Shown in pieces: positions 42,812 to 51,746 of a stretch of DNA of 64,000 nucleotides (the first letter of the stretch is position 1; each line of letters starts with the position of its first letter). The stretch lies in NCBI RefSeq assembly GCF_030406905.1, contig NZ_CP129137.1, positions 6,355,501 through 6,419,500 of the forward strand, given 5' to 3'. Under the pieces are notes generated by a model. The model was not told where the DNA came from and made no database searches. It saw only the letters and a program-made list of their open reading frames with translations. The position numbers were made by a program, and so were the translations under genes. This DNA comes from Streptomyces sp. HUAS CB01. GTDB lineage: Bacteria; Actinomycetota; Actinomycetes; Streptomycetales; Streptomycetaceae.

Positions 42812-43396
42812 GGTTTCTGGCTCCTTAGTGGAAGACGCTTGACGAGTGGTGATCGTTATTGCTTTTCGAAAGAGAAGTTCGAACCGCTTTGCAGGACAGG
42901 TTGTTCGCCGCACCGACGGCGGACCGTGGCCACCGCCCCGGCGCCCGGGGACGGCCGCGAGGCGGGCGACCGCGCTGTGCCCGGCCACCGGGCGTTCGGC
43001 GGCCGGACCGAGCCCGTGTGCTGCTCCGGGACTGCGGCGCCTTCTGCTCGCCGTCGTTCGTTCGCATGGGTAGGTCAGAAGCAGACATCGACGTGCCTTT
43101 CGCACCGCCTCCACCGACACTCGTGGTCGTCACTCCGTCCGACCGTTCGTGAAGATCAAGCGCTCGATCCGTAGACATGAACCGGCCCGTCCGAAACAGG
43201 CGCACCACGGGGTTCGGCAGGACGGTGTACGAGCAGCACTCGGATGGCCCTGGCCGGTCGCGTACGGGGGCCGGACCGTGGTCGCGGAATCGTGGTCACG
43301 GCTCCTGGGGGACGTCTGCCGCGGGCCCGGAGCCCCGGATCGCACGGCCGTGCGTCCGGTCCCCCCGACGCGGGTGGGACCGGACGCCCCCGGCGG
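42812..43396. other. 585-bp intergenic region before the exopolysaccharide cluster
   Basis: It holds the promoter side of the wall-protein gene, which is AT-richer at 42840-42900 with the inverted repeat TTCGAA-N7-TTCGAA (42865-42883). It also holds the fcl terminator at 43352-43387. The middle shows no credible gene. Confidence 0.5.
43352..43387 (-). terminator. Hairpin terminator of the wzc-fcl operon
   Basis: A perfect 12-bp stem (43352-43363 with 43376-43387) around a 12-nt loop that can pair further (CCC with GGG). It lies 10 bp after the fcl stop. Confidence 0.8.
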
Positions 43397-44389
43397 TCAG
43401 AGCCGCAGCGCGCCGGTGTCGCGGTGCTCCGTGTACCAGGCGTACGTCCGGGCCAGGCCCTCCCGCAGGCCGATCCGCGGCTCCCAGCCCAGGGCGGTGA
43501 TCCGGGAGATGTCGAGGAGCTTGCGGGGAGTCCCGTCCGGCTGACGCGGGTCCCACTCGAGGGTCCCCCGGTAGCCGACGACCTCCGCCACCAGTTCCGC
43601 GGCCTCACGGATCGTCAGGTCCGTGCCCGTGCCGACGTTGACCGGGCCGTCCGCGTCGTAGTGCTCCAGCAGATGGAGGCAGGCCCGGGCCAGGTCGTCC
43701 ACGTGCAGGAACTCCCGGCGCGGCGCCCCGGAGCCCCAGTTCACGACCTGCGGTGCGCCCTCCCTGCGGGCCTCGTCGAAGCGCCGGATGAGCGACGGCA
43801 GCACATGGGAGTGCTCCGGGTGGAAGTTGTCCCCGGGGCCGTACAGATTGGTCGGCATGGCGCAGATCCACGGCAGCCCGTACTGGCGCCGCACCGCCTG
43901 GACCTGCTGGATCCCGGCGATCTTGGCGATGGCGTAGGCGTCGTTCGTCGGCTCCAGCGGGCCGGTGAGGAGCGCTTCCTCCCGGATGGGCTGGTCGGCG
44001 AACTTGGGGTAGATGCAACTGGACCCCAGGAACAGCAGCCGGCCGGTGCCGTGCTCCAGCGCGGCGTCCAGCACGTTGACCTGGATTCGCAGGTTGTCGG
44101 AGAGGAAGGCGGCCGGCCGGGTGGCGTTGGCCCTGATCCCGCCCACCCGGGCGGCGGCCAGCACCACCACGTCCGGCCGGGCGGCGGCGAACCAGTCGAA
44201 GACCTCACGGCGCTCGCGCAGGTCCAGCTCCGCGGAACCGGGCCCCACGAGGTCGGTGAAGCCCTCCCGCGTCAGATGCCGCCACACGGCCGAACCGACG
44301 AGGCCGCGGCTTCCGGCCACGAGCACGCGGGCCGAGCGGTCGAGGGGGCGGCGGACGGCCCCGTACGGCTCGGACACCACCACGGTCAT
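43397..44389 (-). CDS. fcl: GDP-L-fucose synthase
   Basis: A 330-residue short-chain dehydrogenase that epimerises and reduces GDP-4-keto-6-deoxymannose to GDP-L-fucose. The NADP motif is VAGSRGLVGSAV. The catalytic triad is Ser in LFLGSSCIYPKFA plus Tyr and Lys in NDAYAIAKIAGIQ. The blocks TNLYGPGDNFHPEHSHVLPSLIRRF and FLHVDDLARACLHLLEHY are diagnostic for Fcl/WcaG. Its ATG overlaps the stop of the chain-length kinase gene as ATGA. Gmd, which makes its substrate, is encoded divergently. Confidence 0.93.
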   Translation of the reverse strand: MTVVVSEPYGAVRRPLDRSARVLVAGSRGLVGSAVWRHLTREGFTDLVGPGSAELDLRERREVFDWFAAARPDVVVLAAARVGGIRANATRPAAFLSDNLRIQVNVLDAALEHGTGRLLFLGSSCIYPKFADQPIREEALLTGPLEPTNDAYAIAKIAGIQQVQAVRRQYGLPWICAMPTNLYGPGDNFHPEHSHVLPSLIRRFDEARREGAPQVVNWGSGAPRREFLHVDDLARACLHLLEHYDADGPVNVGTGTDLTIREAAELVAEVVGYRGTLEWDPRQPDGTPRKLLDISRITALGWEPRIGLREGLARTYAWYTEHRDTGALRL

Positions 44390-46011
44390 GACTGCACGCT
44401 CCGTTCGACGGCCACCGGGCGGGGTGACTCGTCGGCGAGCGCATGCACGGGCGCGGTGAGCCGGGCGTCCGGCCCGCCGCCGGGGGTGGGCAGGGCCGCC
44501 GGGGCGGTGCCGGCGGGCCGTGATCGGCGGACGGCCCGCGCGAGCAGGGCCAGGCCGAGGACGCGGCCGAGGAAGCGGCCGAGCCGCGCCGGACGGAGGG
44601 GGCGGGCGAACCTCGCGAGGCGGCCGAACCGGCCGGTCGTGTGGGACTGCGGCCGGTACTCGTAGGCGTACCCGTGAGCGCCGCGGTCCTCCTTCGGCGA
44701 CGCCATGTTCAGGACCGTGCCGACCACCGAGGCGCCCACGTGCCGCAGGGCGCGCAGCGCCTCGGCGATCTGGTCGCGGCTGGTGCGGGAGGCCCGTACG
44801 ACGAGGAGGTAGCCGTCCACCTCGGACGCGATCACGGAGGCGTCAGCGACGGGGAGGACCGGTGCGGTGTCCACCACCACGTGGTCGAACTTCTCGGCGA
44901 GGCCCCGCAGTACGGCCCTCAGCTGAGCACTGCCCAGCAGCTCGGTGGGGTTCGGTGGCACCGCGCCGCTGGTCAGTACGGAGAACGAGCCCGCGGACTG
45001 CAGCAGTTGCTGCACCTCGGCACGGCCGATCAGCGCGGTGGTGAGCCCGGCGTCACGGATCAGCCCCAGCGTGCGGGCGGTGGAAGGGCGCCGCAGGTCG
45101 GTGTCGACCAGGCACACCGAGGCTCCGGTCTCGGCCAGTGTCGCGGCGAGGTTCACCGCGACGCTGGTCTTCCCCTCGCCGGACAGCGGGCTGGTCACCG
45201 CGATCACCTTCGGCGGCCGGTCCACGTCCACGAACTGCAGACAGGTGCGCAGCCGCCGGAAGCCCTCGGCGCGGAGCCCGTGCATGTCGTCGCGGAGCGC
45301 CAGCGGCCGGCTGGTCGCCTGGGGGTCGTGCACGATGCTGCCGAGCACGGGCGGTCCGCCGAAGCCGGCCAGGGCGTCGGTCAGCGCCTTGGACGTGCGG
45401 ACCGACGAGTCCAGCGTCTCCCTCGCCAGCGCGAAACCGGCCCCGAGGATCAGCCCGGCCAGGAGCCCGAGTGCGACGTTCACGGCCGGCCGCGGCGAGA
45501 AGGGCGCGGCGGGCACGGAGGCCGGCTCGGTCACGCTCAGCCGCACCGGCGACGACTCGGCGTCGACCGGGCGCTCGAGCCCGCGGATCACCTCGGTGAA
45601 CCGTTCGGCGACGGCGTTGCTGATACGCGCCGCCCGTGCCGCCCGGGTGTCGGTGACGGTGAGCTGGAGGAGCACCGTGTCGGGCTGGGCCGTGGCGCTG
45701 ATCTTGCCGCTCAGCGCGGCCGGCGACATCTTCAGCTTCAGCTGCTTGACGACGTGCCCGGTCACCAGGGGGCTCGTCGCCACCTCGGCGTACGACCGGA
45801 CACGGGCCTGCGTGAAGAGGTTTCCCTGGGCGAGCTGGGCGGTGTCCTCGTCGGTGCTGCCCTGCAGTGAGACGAAGAGCTTGGCGGTGGCCCGGTACTC
45901 GGGGACGGCCGTGTAGGTGAGGAGTACACCGGCCGCCGTGCCGAGCAGCGTCAGCACGGTGATGGCGCGCCAGCGGCGAGAGAGGACTCGTAGGTAGTCG
46001 CGAAGGTCCAA
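44386..46011 (-). CDS. Chain-length regulator fused to tyrosine-kinase-type ATPase (Wzc/CpsD-like)
   Basis: A 541-residue protein with a Wzz domain between two membrane helices (about 17-35 and 176-196). A BY-kinase domain follows. Walker A is SPLSGEGKTS (274-283), Walker A' is LVDTDLRRPS (301-310) and Walker B is VVVDTAPVL (378-386). A small tyrosine cluster, YAYEY (448-452), follows the kinase core. The last 90 residues are basic with no further Tyr. The start is a TTG with GGGGA upstream; no ATG or GTG is available. It should control polysaccharide chain length and export with the Wzy/Wzx proteins. Confidence 0.88.
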   Translation of the reverse strand: MDLRDYLRVLSRRWRAITVLTLLGTAAGVLLTYTAVPEYRATAKLFVSLQGSTDEDTAQLAQGNLFTQARVRSYAEVATSPLVTGHVVKQLKLKMSPAALSGKISATAQPDTVLLQLTVTDTRAARAARISNAVAERFTEVIRGLERPVDAESSPVRLSVTEPASVPAAPFSPRPAVNVALGLLAGLILGAGFALARETLDSSVRTSKALTDALAGFGGPPVLGSIVHDPQATSRPLALRDDMHGLRAEGFRRLRTCLQFVDVDRPPKVIAVTSPLSGEGKTSVAVNLAATLAETGASVCLVDTDLRRPSTARTLGLIRDAGLTTALIGRAEVQQLLQSAGSFSVLTSGAVPPNPTELLGSAQLRAVLRGLAEKFDHVVVDTAPVLPVADASVIASEVDGYLLVVRASRTSRDQIAEALRALRHVGASVVGTVLNMASPKEDRGAHGYAYEYRPQSHTTGRFGRLARFARPLRPARLGRFLGRVLGLALLARAVRRSRPAGTAPAALPTPGGGPDARLTAPVHALADESPRPVAVERSVQS

Positions 46012-46221
46012 GGTGTCCGTCCCCGATCGGATCCGGTGAAGGGGTGGGTGGTGATGGGTGGGGCGGTGCCCCACCTTACGGCGAAAGGGGCGAAAGGCGA
46101 CATAACGCCACATTGCATAAGAAATGCAGTAATTGTTCCCTACACTGGTGAGGTGCCGGGGCGCCCACCTGCAAGGGAGCCTTCCGTCGCTTCGTGAAAC
46201 CTCATCAGCCAAGGAGCGCGT
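46012..46221. promoter_or_regulatory. Divergent promoter region of the exopolysaccharide cluster
   Basis: A 210-bp AT-rich island between the leftward chain regulator and rightward gmd. It holds TGCAT-N5-ATGCA (46114-46128) and a TACACT hexamer (46141-46146) that could be a -10 for gmd. Both transcripts probably start here, so their expression may be co-ordinated. Confidence 0.55.
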
Positions 46222-47262
46222 GTGACCGTCAAAACGGCACTCATCACCGGCATCACGGGCCAGGACGGCTCCTACCTCGCCGAACTGCTGCTGGAGAAGG
46301 GGTACCGGGTGCACGGAATCGTCCGCCGCGCCTCCACCTTCAACACCGAACGCATCGAGCACCTCTACCGCGACCCGCACGACCCGGAGGCACGCCTCTT
46401 CCTGCACTACGGGGACCTCACCGACGGGACGCGGATGACGGGCCTGCTGGAGCAGGTGCAGCCGGACGAGGTCTACCACCTCGCGGCCCAGTCGCATGTG
46501 CGGGTGTCGTTCGACGAGCCCGAGTTCACCGGGGACACCACGGGGCTCGGCACCACCCGGCTGCTGGAGGCCATCAGGAGGACGGGCCTTCCCTGCCGCT
46601 TCTACCAGGCGTCCAGCTCGGAGATGTTCGGCGCCGCCCCGCCGCCCCAGGACGAGGGCACCCCCTTCCACCCCCGCTCGCCCTACGGGGCGGCGAAGGT
46701 GTACGCGTACTGGGTCACCCGCAACTACCGCGAGGCATACGGCATCCACGCCGTCAACGGCATCCTGTTCAACCACGAGTCCCCGCGCCGCGGCCCGACG
46801 TTCGTGACCCGGAAGGTGGCCGTGGCCGCCGCCCGGATCAAGGCCGGCCTGCAGGACGTGGTCCACCTCGGCAACCTCGACGCCCGCCGGGACTGGGGCT
46901 ACGCCGCCGAGTACGTCGAGGCCATGTGGCTGATGCTGCAACAGGACCGGCCGGACGACTACGTGATCGCCACCGGCGCCAGCCACAGCGTGCGCGAGTT
47001 CGTCGAGCAGTGCTTCGCCCACGTCGGCCTCGACTGGCGCGACCACGTGCGCTTCGACGAGCGCTATCTGCGCCCGACCGAGGTCGACCACCTCATCGGC
47101 GACGCCACCAAGGCGGAGAAGCAACTCGGCTGGCGCGCGACGGTCCACGCACCCGAACTGGCCCGTCTGATGGTCGATGCGGAGCTGGGCGCCCTCCAGC
47201 ACGGCACCGCCCCCGGCGACCACTCCGCGCCGCCCGTCGTCCCCGCTCCGGCCGCGCGGTGA
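46222..47262 (+). CDS. gmd: GDP-mannose 4,6-dehydratase
   Basis: A 346-residue enzyme giving GDP-4-keto-6-deoxymannose, the precursor of GDP-fucose. NADP motif [35 protein letters not shown], the catalytic Ser/Glu in [11 protein letters not shown] and Tyr-x-x-x-Lys in [22 protein letters not shown]. Also [16 protein letters not shown] and [23 protein letters not shown] start. First gene of a long rightward operon. Confidence 0.96.
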   Translation: MTVKTALITGITGQDGSYLAELLLEKGYRVHGIVRRASTFNTERIEHLYRDPHDPEARLFLHYGDLTDGTRMTGLLEQVQPDEVYHLAAQSHVRVSFDEPEFTGDTTGLGTTRLLEAIRRTGLPCRFYQASSSEMFGAAPPPQDEGTPFHPRSPYGAAKVYAYWVTRNYREAYGIHAVNGILFNHESPRRGPTFVTRKVAVAAARIKAGLQDVVHLGNLDARRDWGYAAEYVEAMWLMLQQDRPDDYVIATGASHSVREFVEQCFAHVGLDWRDHVRFDERYLRPTEVDHLIGDATKAEKQLGWRATVHAPELARLMVDAELGALQHGTAPGDHSAPPVVPAPAAR

Positions 47263-47266
47263 CCCG

Positions 47267-48196
47267 GTGCCCGCCGATCGCATTCCGCCCGGAGGCGCCC
47301 CGCGCGGCGTAGCAGTCCTGATGACCTGTCACAACCGCCGGGACAGGACGCTCGCGGCCCTCGCCTCGGTGCACGCCCAGACCGGTCTCCCGGCCGGCAC
47401 CCGCTGCACGGTCCACCTGGTCGACGCCGGCAGCTCCGACGGCACGGCCGACGAGGTGCGCGCCGCCTTCCCCCGCACCGACGTGGTGACGGTCGGCACG
47501 GACGTCCACTGGGGCACCGGCACCGGGATCGCCGCCACCCGCGCCGATCCCGCCGCCCATGTGCTGTGGCTCAACGACGACGTGGTCCTCGACCCGGGGG
47601 CCCTCGCCGCACTGCTGCGCACCGCGGCACCCCTGGACCGCCCGGCCGTGGCCGTCGGCGCCATGCGCTCCGGCGACGGAACCCGCACCACCTACAGCGG
47701 CTACCGCCTCGTCCGGCCCCGGCTCCGCCCCCCGGTCCTGGAACGGGTCGAGCCGGACGACCGGCACGCGAAGCCGTGCGACACCTGCAACGGCAACGCT
47801 GTCCTGGTCACCGCCCCCGCCCGGCGTGTGCTGGGCGACCTCGACCCCGCCTTCCCGCACCGCATGGGGGACCACGACTACGGGCTCCGTGCCCGCCGGG
47901 CCGGTGTCCCGCTGCTGCTCGCACCGGGCCACGTCGGCATCTGCGACGACAACTCCGGTGCGGTGAAGGGCACTTCGGCCGAACCCGGGCTCGACGCGCG
48001 CACCGCGCTGCGGAGGCTGGTGTCGGTGCGGGAGCAGCCGCCGGCACCGTGGTGGCGGTACTGCCGCCGCCACCTCGGCCCCTGGGCGCCGCTGGTCTTC
48101 TGCTCCCCGTACGTCAAGACCGCCCTGCGGTCCACCGTCCGCCGGCCGGGAGCCCTGCCGCGGCACCGGCCCTCGTCCCTCCGCGCCGAACCCTGA
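47267..48196 (+). CDS. Family 2 glycosyltransferase
   Basis: A 309-residue GT-A glycosyltransferase. It opens VAVLMTCHNRRDRTLAALASVHAQ and has the nucleotide-sugar site VHLVDAGSSDGTADEVRAAF. The metal-binding DxD-type motif lies in HVLWLNDDVVLDPGAL and an acceptor-side block is HRMGDHDYGLRARRAG. The GTG start is 4 nt after the gmd stop. It should add one sugar to the lipid-linked repeat unit; which one is unknown. Confidence 0.85.
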   Translation: MPADRIPPGGAPRGVAVLMTCHNRRDRTLAALASVHAQTGLPAGTRCTVHLVDAGSSDGTADEVRAAFPRTDVVTVGTDVHWGTGTGIAATRADPAAHVLWLNDDVVLDPGALAALLRTAAPLDRPAVAVGAMRSGDGTRTTYSGYRLVRPRLRPPVLERVEPDDRHAKPCDTCNGNAVLVTAPARRVLGDLDPAFPHRMGDHDYGLRARRAGVPLLLAPGHVGICDDNSGAVKGTSAEPGLDARTALRRLVSVREQPPAPWWRYCRRHLGPWAPLVFCSPYVKTALRSTVRRPGALPRHRPSSLRAEP

Positions 48197-48283
48197 CCGG
48201 CCGGGCACGCGGCCCGGCCGCACCGCCCGGCCGCGCGGCCGGGTTCACCCCCAGCGCGTTCCCCCATCCCAGAACGGATCACG

Positions 48284-49780
48284 GTGCGACTCCTACCCGT
48301 TGACCCGCAGACCCTGCTGGTGGTCCTCGCGGCGCTCCCGCTCGTGGGGCTGCTGCTGTGGGTCTTCGCCCGGCACTGCGGGATCGCCATCGGGCTGCTG
48401 CTGGCCGTGCCCGTGTGGTCCGTCGCCGTCGACGGGCAGACGGCCAGTCTGGACCTCGGCGTCCGCCTGTATCCGGCGGACGTCCTGACCGCCTGCGCCC
48501 TGTGCGTCGCCGCGGCCCGTCTGCCGCGTCGCGACCTGCGGGCCCGTTCGGGACTGCTGCCCGTCCTGGTGCTGGTCGCGCTGGCCGGCTGGTCGACCCT
48601 GCGGGGAGTCGCCGCCTTCGGTATCGAGGCCGCGGGCAACGACGCCCGGGTCTACTTCTGGCACTTCCTCGCCTTCGCCCTGTACGTGGCCACCCTCCCC
48701 CTGAACGCCCCGCTGAGCAGGGTCGTCCCCCGGGCCTGGCTGGCCTCCGCGGCGGCGTACGTGCTGCTCAGTCTGGCCGGCTGGCTGGGCCGAGGGCTGC
48801 ACTCGCTGACCACGCACGTGGCGGTGGACGGGGTGACGGTAGACCCGAGGCCCGTGCCCGCCGGCGCGGCGCTGGTGATCGCGCAGGGCGCGATGCTGCT
48901 CCTGTGCCTCCCGGCGCGCGGCCGCTCAGGGCCCGCTTCGTCGGAACCCGGCACGCGGAAGGCCGCACGGCGGGGTGTGCTCGCGGTGCCGGCGGCCTTC
49001 CTCCTCCTCGTGCTCGTGGCCCTGCTGCAGCACCGCACGGTGTGGGTGGGGGCCGTGGCCATGGCGCTCGGCTGGTGGGTGCTGCGTCCCGCGCGCGCCG
49101 GTCAGCGCATGACCTCCGCGATCGCGGGGGCAGTGGTGCTCTCCTTCGCGGCACTGCTGTACTCCATCGGCGCGTTCGGCTCGATCGGCGCGTCGCTCGC
49201 GGACTCCTTCAACGAGACCCAGGGCACCCGCAGTTCGTTCGTGTGGCGAGTGCTCGGCTGGCAGGAACTGCTGAACGCGGCGCGTACACCGATGCAGTGG
49301 CTCCTGGGATCCCCGTTCGGCTCCGGTTACGCGCGCTCCATCGAGGGAGGGCTCGTCACGGTCTCCCCGCACGACTACTACCTGCACCTCGTGCTGCGCC
49401 TGGGCCTGGTCGGACTGGTCGCGCTGCTCGCCCTGTACGTGGTGGTGTGGCGCCGGCTCGACCGCGGAGGGGAGGGGAACCTGGCCCCGCGGCTGGTGAT
49501 CATCGGCCAGTTGGTGCTCTTCGTCGCCTACTCGGCGCCGCCGGAGCAGGCGGTGCTCCTCGGATGGTGCCTGTGGCAGGCACGCGCCTCGGAGGCGGAC
49601 GCGGCCCGCCGGCCGTCCCCCGCCGGCGCCGGCACGCCCGCGCCTCCGCCGGGGCACGTTCCCGCTCCCGCGACCGGCGTGCCCGGACCGGCGGCTGTCC
49701 CGGGCGGCGACGCGGTGGGCGCCGCGCCCGCCCCTGCCGGGGCGCGGTGGCCCGGCGGACACGGACGGCACGGCGTGTGA
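48284..49780 (+). CDS. O-antigen ligase/polymerase-type membrane protein (Wzy-like)
   Basis: A 498-residue membrane protein with about ten to twelve hydrophobic helices. It has the Wzy_C-type segment FLLLVLVALLQHRTVWVGAVAM, a large outer loop with SFNETQGTRSSFVWRVLGWQELL and PFGSGYARSIEGGLVTVSPHDYYLHLVLRLGLVG (the conserved H-N/D-x-xL area). The last 70 residues are a Pro/Ala/Gly tail. It is the best polymerase candidate for the repeat unit. GTG start. Confidence 0.78.
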   Translation: MRLLPVDPQTLLVVLAALPLVGLLLWVFARHCGIAIGLLLAVPVWSVAVDGQTASLDLGVRLYPADVLTACALCVAAARLPRRDLRARSGLLPVLVLVALAGWSTLRGVAAFGIEAAGNDARVYFWHFLAFALYVATLPLNAPLSRVVPRAWLASAAAYVLLSLAGWLGRGLHSLTTHVAVDGVTVDPRPVPAGAALVIAQGAMLLLCLPARGRSGPASSEPGTRKAARRGVLAVPAAFLLLVLVALLQHRTVWVGAVAMALGWWVLRPARAGQRMTSAIAGAVVLSFAALLYSIGAFGSIGASLADSFNETQGTRSSFVWRVLGWQELLNAARTPMQWLLGSPFGSGYARSIEGGLVTVSPHDYYLHLVLRLGLVGLVALLALYVVVWRRLDRGGEGNLAPRLVIIGQLVLFVAYSAPPEQAVLLGWCLWQARASEADAARRPSPAGAGTPAPPPGHVPAPATGVPGPAAVPGGDAVGAAPAPAGARWPGGHGRHGV

Positions 49781-49989
49781 ACACCGCGGTCCGCACGCAA
49801 CGGCGTCACGCGGCCTGCGTCGGGCCGTTCCCGGCCGGGGTTTCGCGTACGGGACGAGAACGCCGGAGCCGTCCCGGGCATCGTGTTGTTCCACGCTCCG
49901 GAAAGCCGCGGAGGGTAGATCTGACCTTCACGGACGGATTGACGAGACGGACGTGCGGCGTCGTCGACCGCGGAGCGAGGAGAACACCG

Positions 49990-50625
49990 GTGGAGTGGAC
50001 ACGCACTGCGGGAACCATCGCCCAGCGAATCGCGGGATGGGCCACCCTCGCTGTTTCGAGGGTGACAGTGGCCCCGAAAGTGACGGCGATCGGCCGTCCG
50101 ATCGTGTGTCAGGCCGAGGGATCCAGTATTGAAATCGGCTCCGGTACCACGCTGATCTCGCGGGCTCCGAACACTCCCCTCGGAGTGGCCCGTCCGGTCA
50201 TCCTGCGCACTCTGCGACCTGGCGCCCGCATGGTGATCGGGGAGCACACCGGACTGAGCGGAGCGACGATTTGCGCATCGATTTCCGTGACGATCGGAAA
50301 TCGCGTTCTGATGGGTGCCGACGTGCTCATCGCGGATTCGGACTTCCATCCGGTCGACATGGTTCCCCGTCGATTCGAGCCCGAGTCCCGGGCCGCCGCC
50401 GCCCCGGTCGTGATCGGTGACGACGTGTTCCTGGGCGCGCGCAGCATCGTCCTCAAGGGCGTCGAGATCGGTGCCGGGACCGTTGTCGGCGCAGGCGCCG
50501 TCGTCACGTCCTCGCTCCCCCCCGGTGTGGTGGCCGGGGGAGTCCCGTGCCGCGTTCTGCGACCCCTGGCGCCGGCCTCGCACGACGGGAGCGGGAGGCA
50601 AAGCCACGGGACTCGGGCCTTCTGA
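49990..50625 (+). CDS. Hexapeptide-repeat acyltransferase
   Basis: A 211-residue left-handed beta-helix acyltransferase with repeated hexapeptides (IEIGSGTTLIS, VTIGNRVLMGADVLIADSDFHPVD, VVIGDDVFLGARSIVLKGVEIGAGTVVGAGAVVTSSLPPGVVAGGVPCRVLRPL). The catalytic His is probably in DFHPVD. It should O-acetylate (or similarly acylate) a polysaccharide sugar. GTG start at 49990 with GAGGAG upstream. Confidence 0.88.
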   Translation: MEWTRTAGTIAQRIAGWATLAVSRVTVAPKVTAIGRPIVCQAEGSSIEIGSGTTLISRAPNTPLGVARPVILRTLRPGARMVIGEHTGLSGATICASISVTIGNRVLMGADVLIADSDFHPVDMVPRRFEPESRAAAAPVVIGDDVFLGARSIVLKGVEIGAGTVVGAGAVVTSSLPPGVVAGGVPCRVLRPLAPASHDGSGRQSHGTRAF

Positions 50626-50981
50626 GGCCCCGAACGCCAGGGCGGCCCGCCGGAGGACGGGCCGTGCGGGCCCCGGGAACAGGGCTCCCGGTGTCCGTAC
50701 GTCCCGGTGCACGGATCACCGAAGCAGGCGGACGTTCACGACACGGACTTCCTCCGTTGATCCGGCCGGTATTTTCCGCGTTGTGGAGAATTCCCCGGGG
50801 TGGCCTTTGCGGACCGGGTCATGACGAGGGCGTGTCAGTTCCGAGCCGAAAGAGCGCTGGGATAGCCTGTGGATTCGGCGCGGCTGCATCCGTGCATGCC
50901 GATATCCGTTTCCTTTCGGGCGTGCCGGCGTCGTATCCCGTCCGCCCGGCGCGATGTGCAGCAAGTTTGAGGAGAGGCGTC
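50626..50981. other. Intergenic region within the rightward exopolysaccharide operon
   Basis: A 356-bp gap, large for this cluster. It holds a 7-bp hairpin (50643-50649 with 50658-50664) after the acyltransferase and an AT-richer stretch (about 50740-50870). It may contain an internal promoter for the methyltransferase and later genes. Confidence 0.45.
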
Positions 50982-51686
50982 ATGCCACATCCCGGATTCT
51001 TCGTCCATCGTCTGCCCGTGGGGCCGGTCATGCCCGAGCGGGACGCGCTCCTGCTCGAACTCTGCGCCGGGCGCCGGGTGCTGCACATCGGCTGCGCCGA
51101 CTCACCGCTGACCGAGGAGAGACTGGACGACGGATCGATCCTCCACGCCAGGCTGCTGAAGACCGCCTCCGCGGTGCTCGGGGCGGACATCGACGCCGAG
51201 GGCATCGAACTCCTGCGGAACCGGCTGGGCGGGGAGTACACCGTCATGGACGTCTCCGACCCGGCCGACAGGTCCGTCGCCGCCGCGTTCAAGCCCGACA
51301 TCGTCCTGGCCGGCGACGTCATCGAGCACGTACGGGACGCCGCCTCGTTCCTCCGGGGCATCGCGGACCTGATGCGGGAGGCGGGCAACGGGGCCGAGTT
51401 GATCCTCTCGACTCCCAACGGCCTCGCGTTCAAGGGAATGGTCAACACCATGAGGGGGTGGGAGAGCATTCACCCCGACCACGTGTACGTGTTCACCCCC
51501 GCTTCCCTGGCCCGCCTGGTCTCGGACTGCGGACTGCATCCGAGCCGGTGGCTCTTCTACCACGTCCTCGGGTCCGGAAAGCGCGTCCGGGAACGCTTTC
51601 TGCGGGCCGCCTCCCACGCCGCCGTCAGACTCCGCCCGGCGTTCTCCGAGGGCCTCGTCCTCGTCTGCAAGGCACCCTCGCTCTGA
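50982..51686 (+). CDS. SAM-dependent methyltransferase (class I)
   Basis: A 234-residue methyltransferase. Motif I is VLHIGCADSPLTEERL, the acidic strand is AVLGADIDAEGIELL, then DIVLAGDVIEHVRDAASFLRGI and LILSTPNGLAFKGM. The ATG has GAGGAG 8 nt upstream. It resembles sugar or lipid-carrier methyltransferases of polysaccharide clusters. Acceptor unknown. Confidence 0.85.
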   Translation: MPHPGFFVHRLPVGPVMPERDALLLELCAGRRVLHIGCADSPLTEERLDDGSILHARLLKTASAVLGADIDAEGIELLRNRLGGEYTVMDVSDPADRSVAAAFKPDIVLAGDVIEHVRDAASFLRGIADLMREAGNGAELILSTPNGLAFKGMVNTMRGWESIHPDHVYVFTPASLARLVSDCGLHPSRWLFYHVLGSGKRVRERFLRAASHAAVRLRPAFSEGLVLVCKAPSL

Positions 51687-51746
51687 CCTCCCGAAGCCGG
51701 TCACGGTACGGCCGTTCCCCTTCGTGCGGCATGAGGTGGTTCCTGC

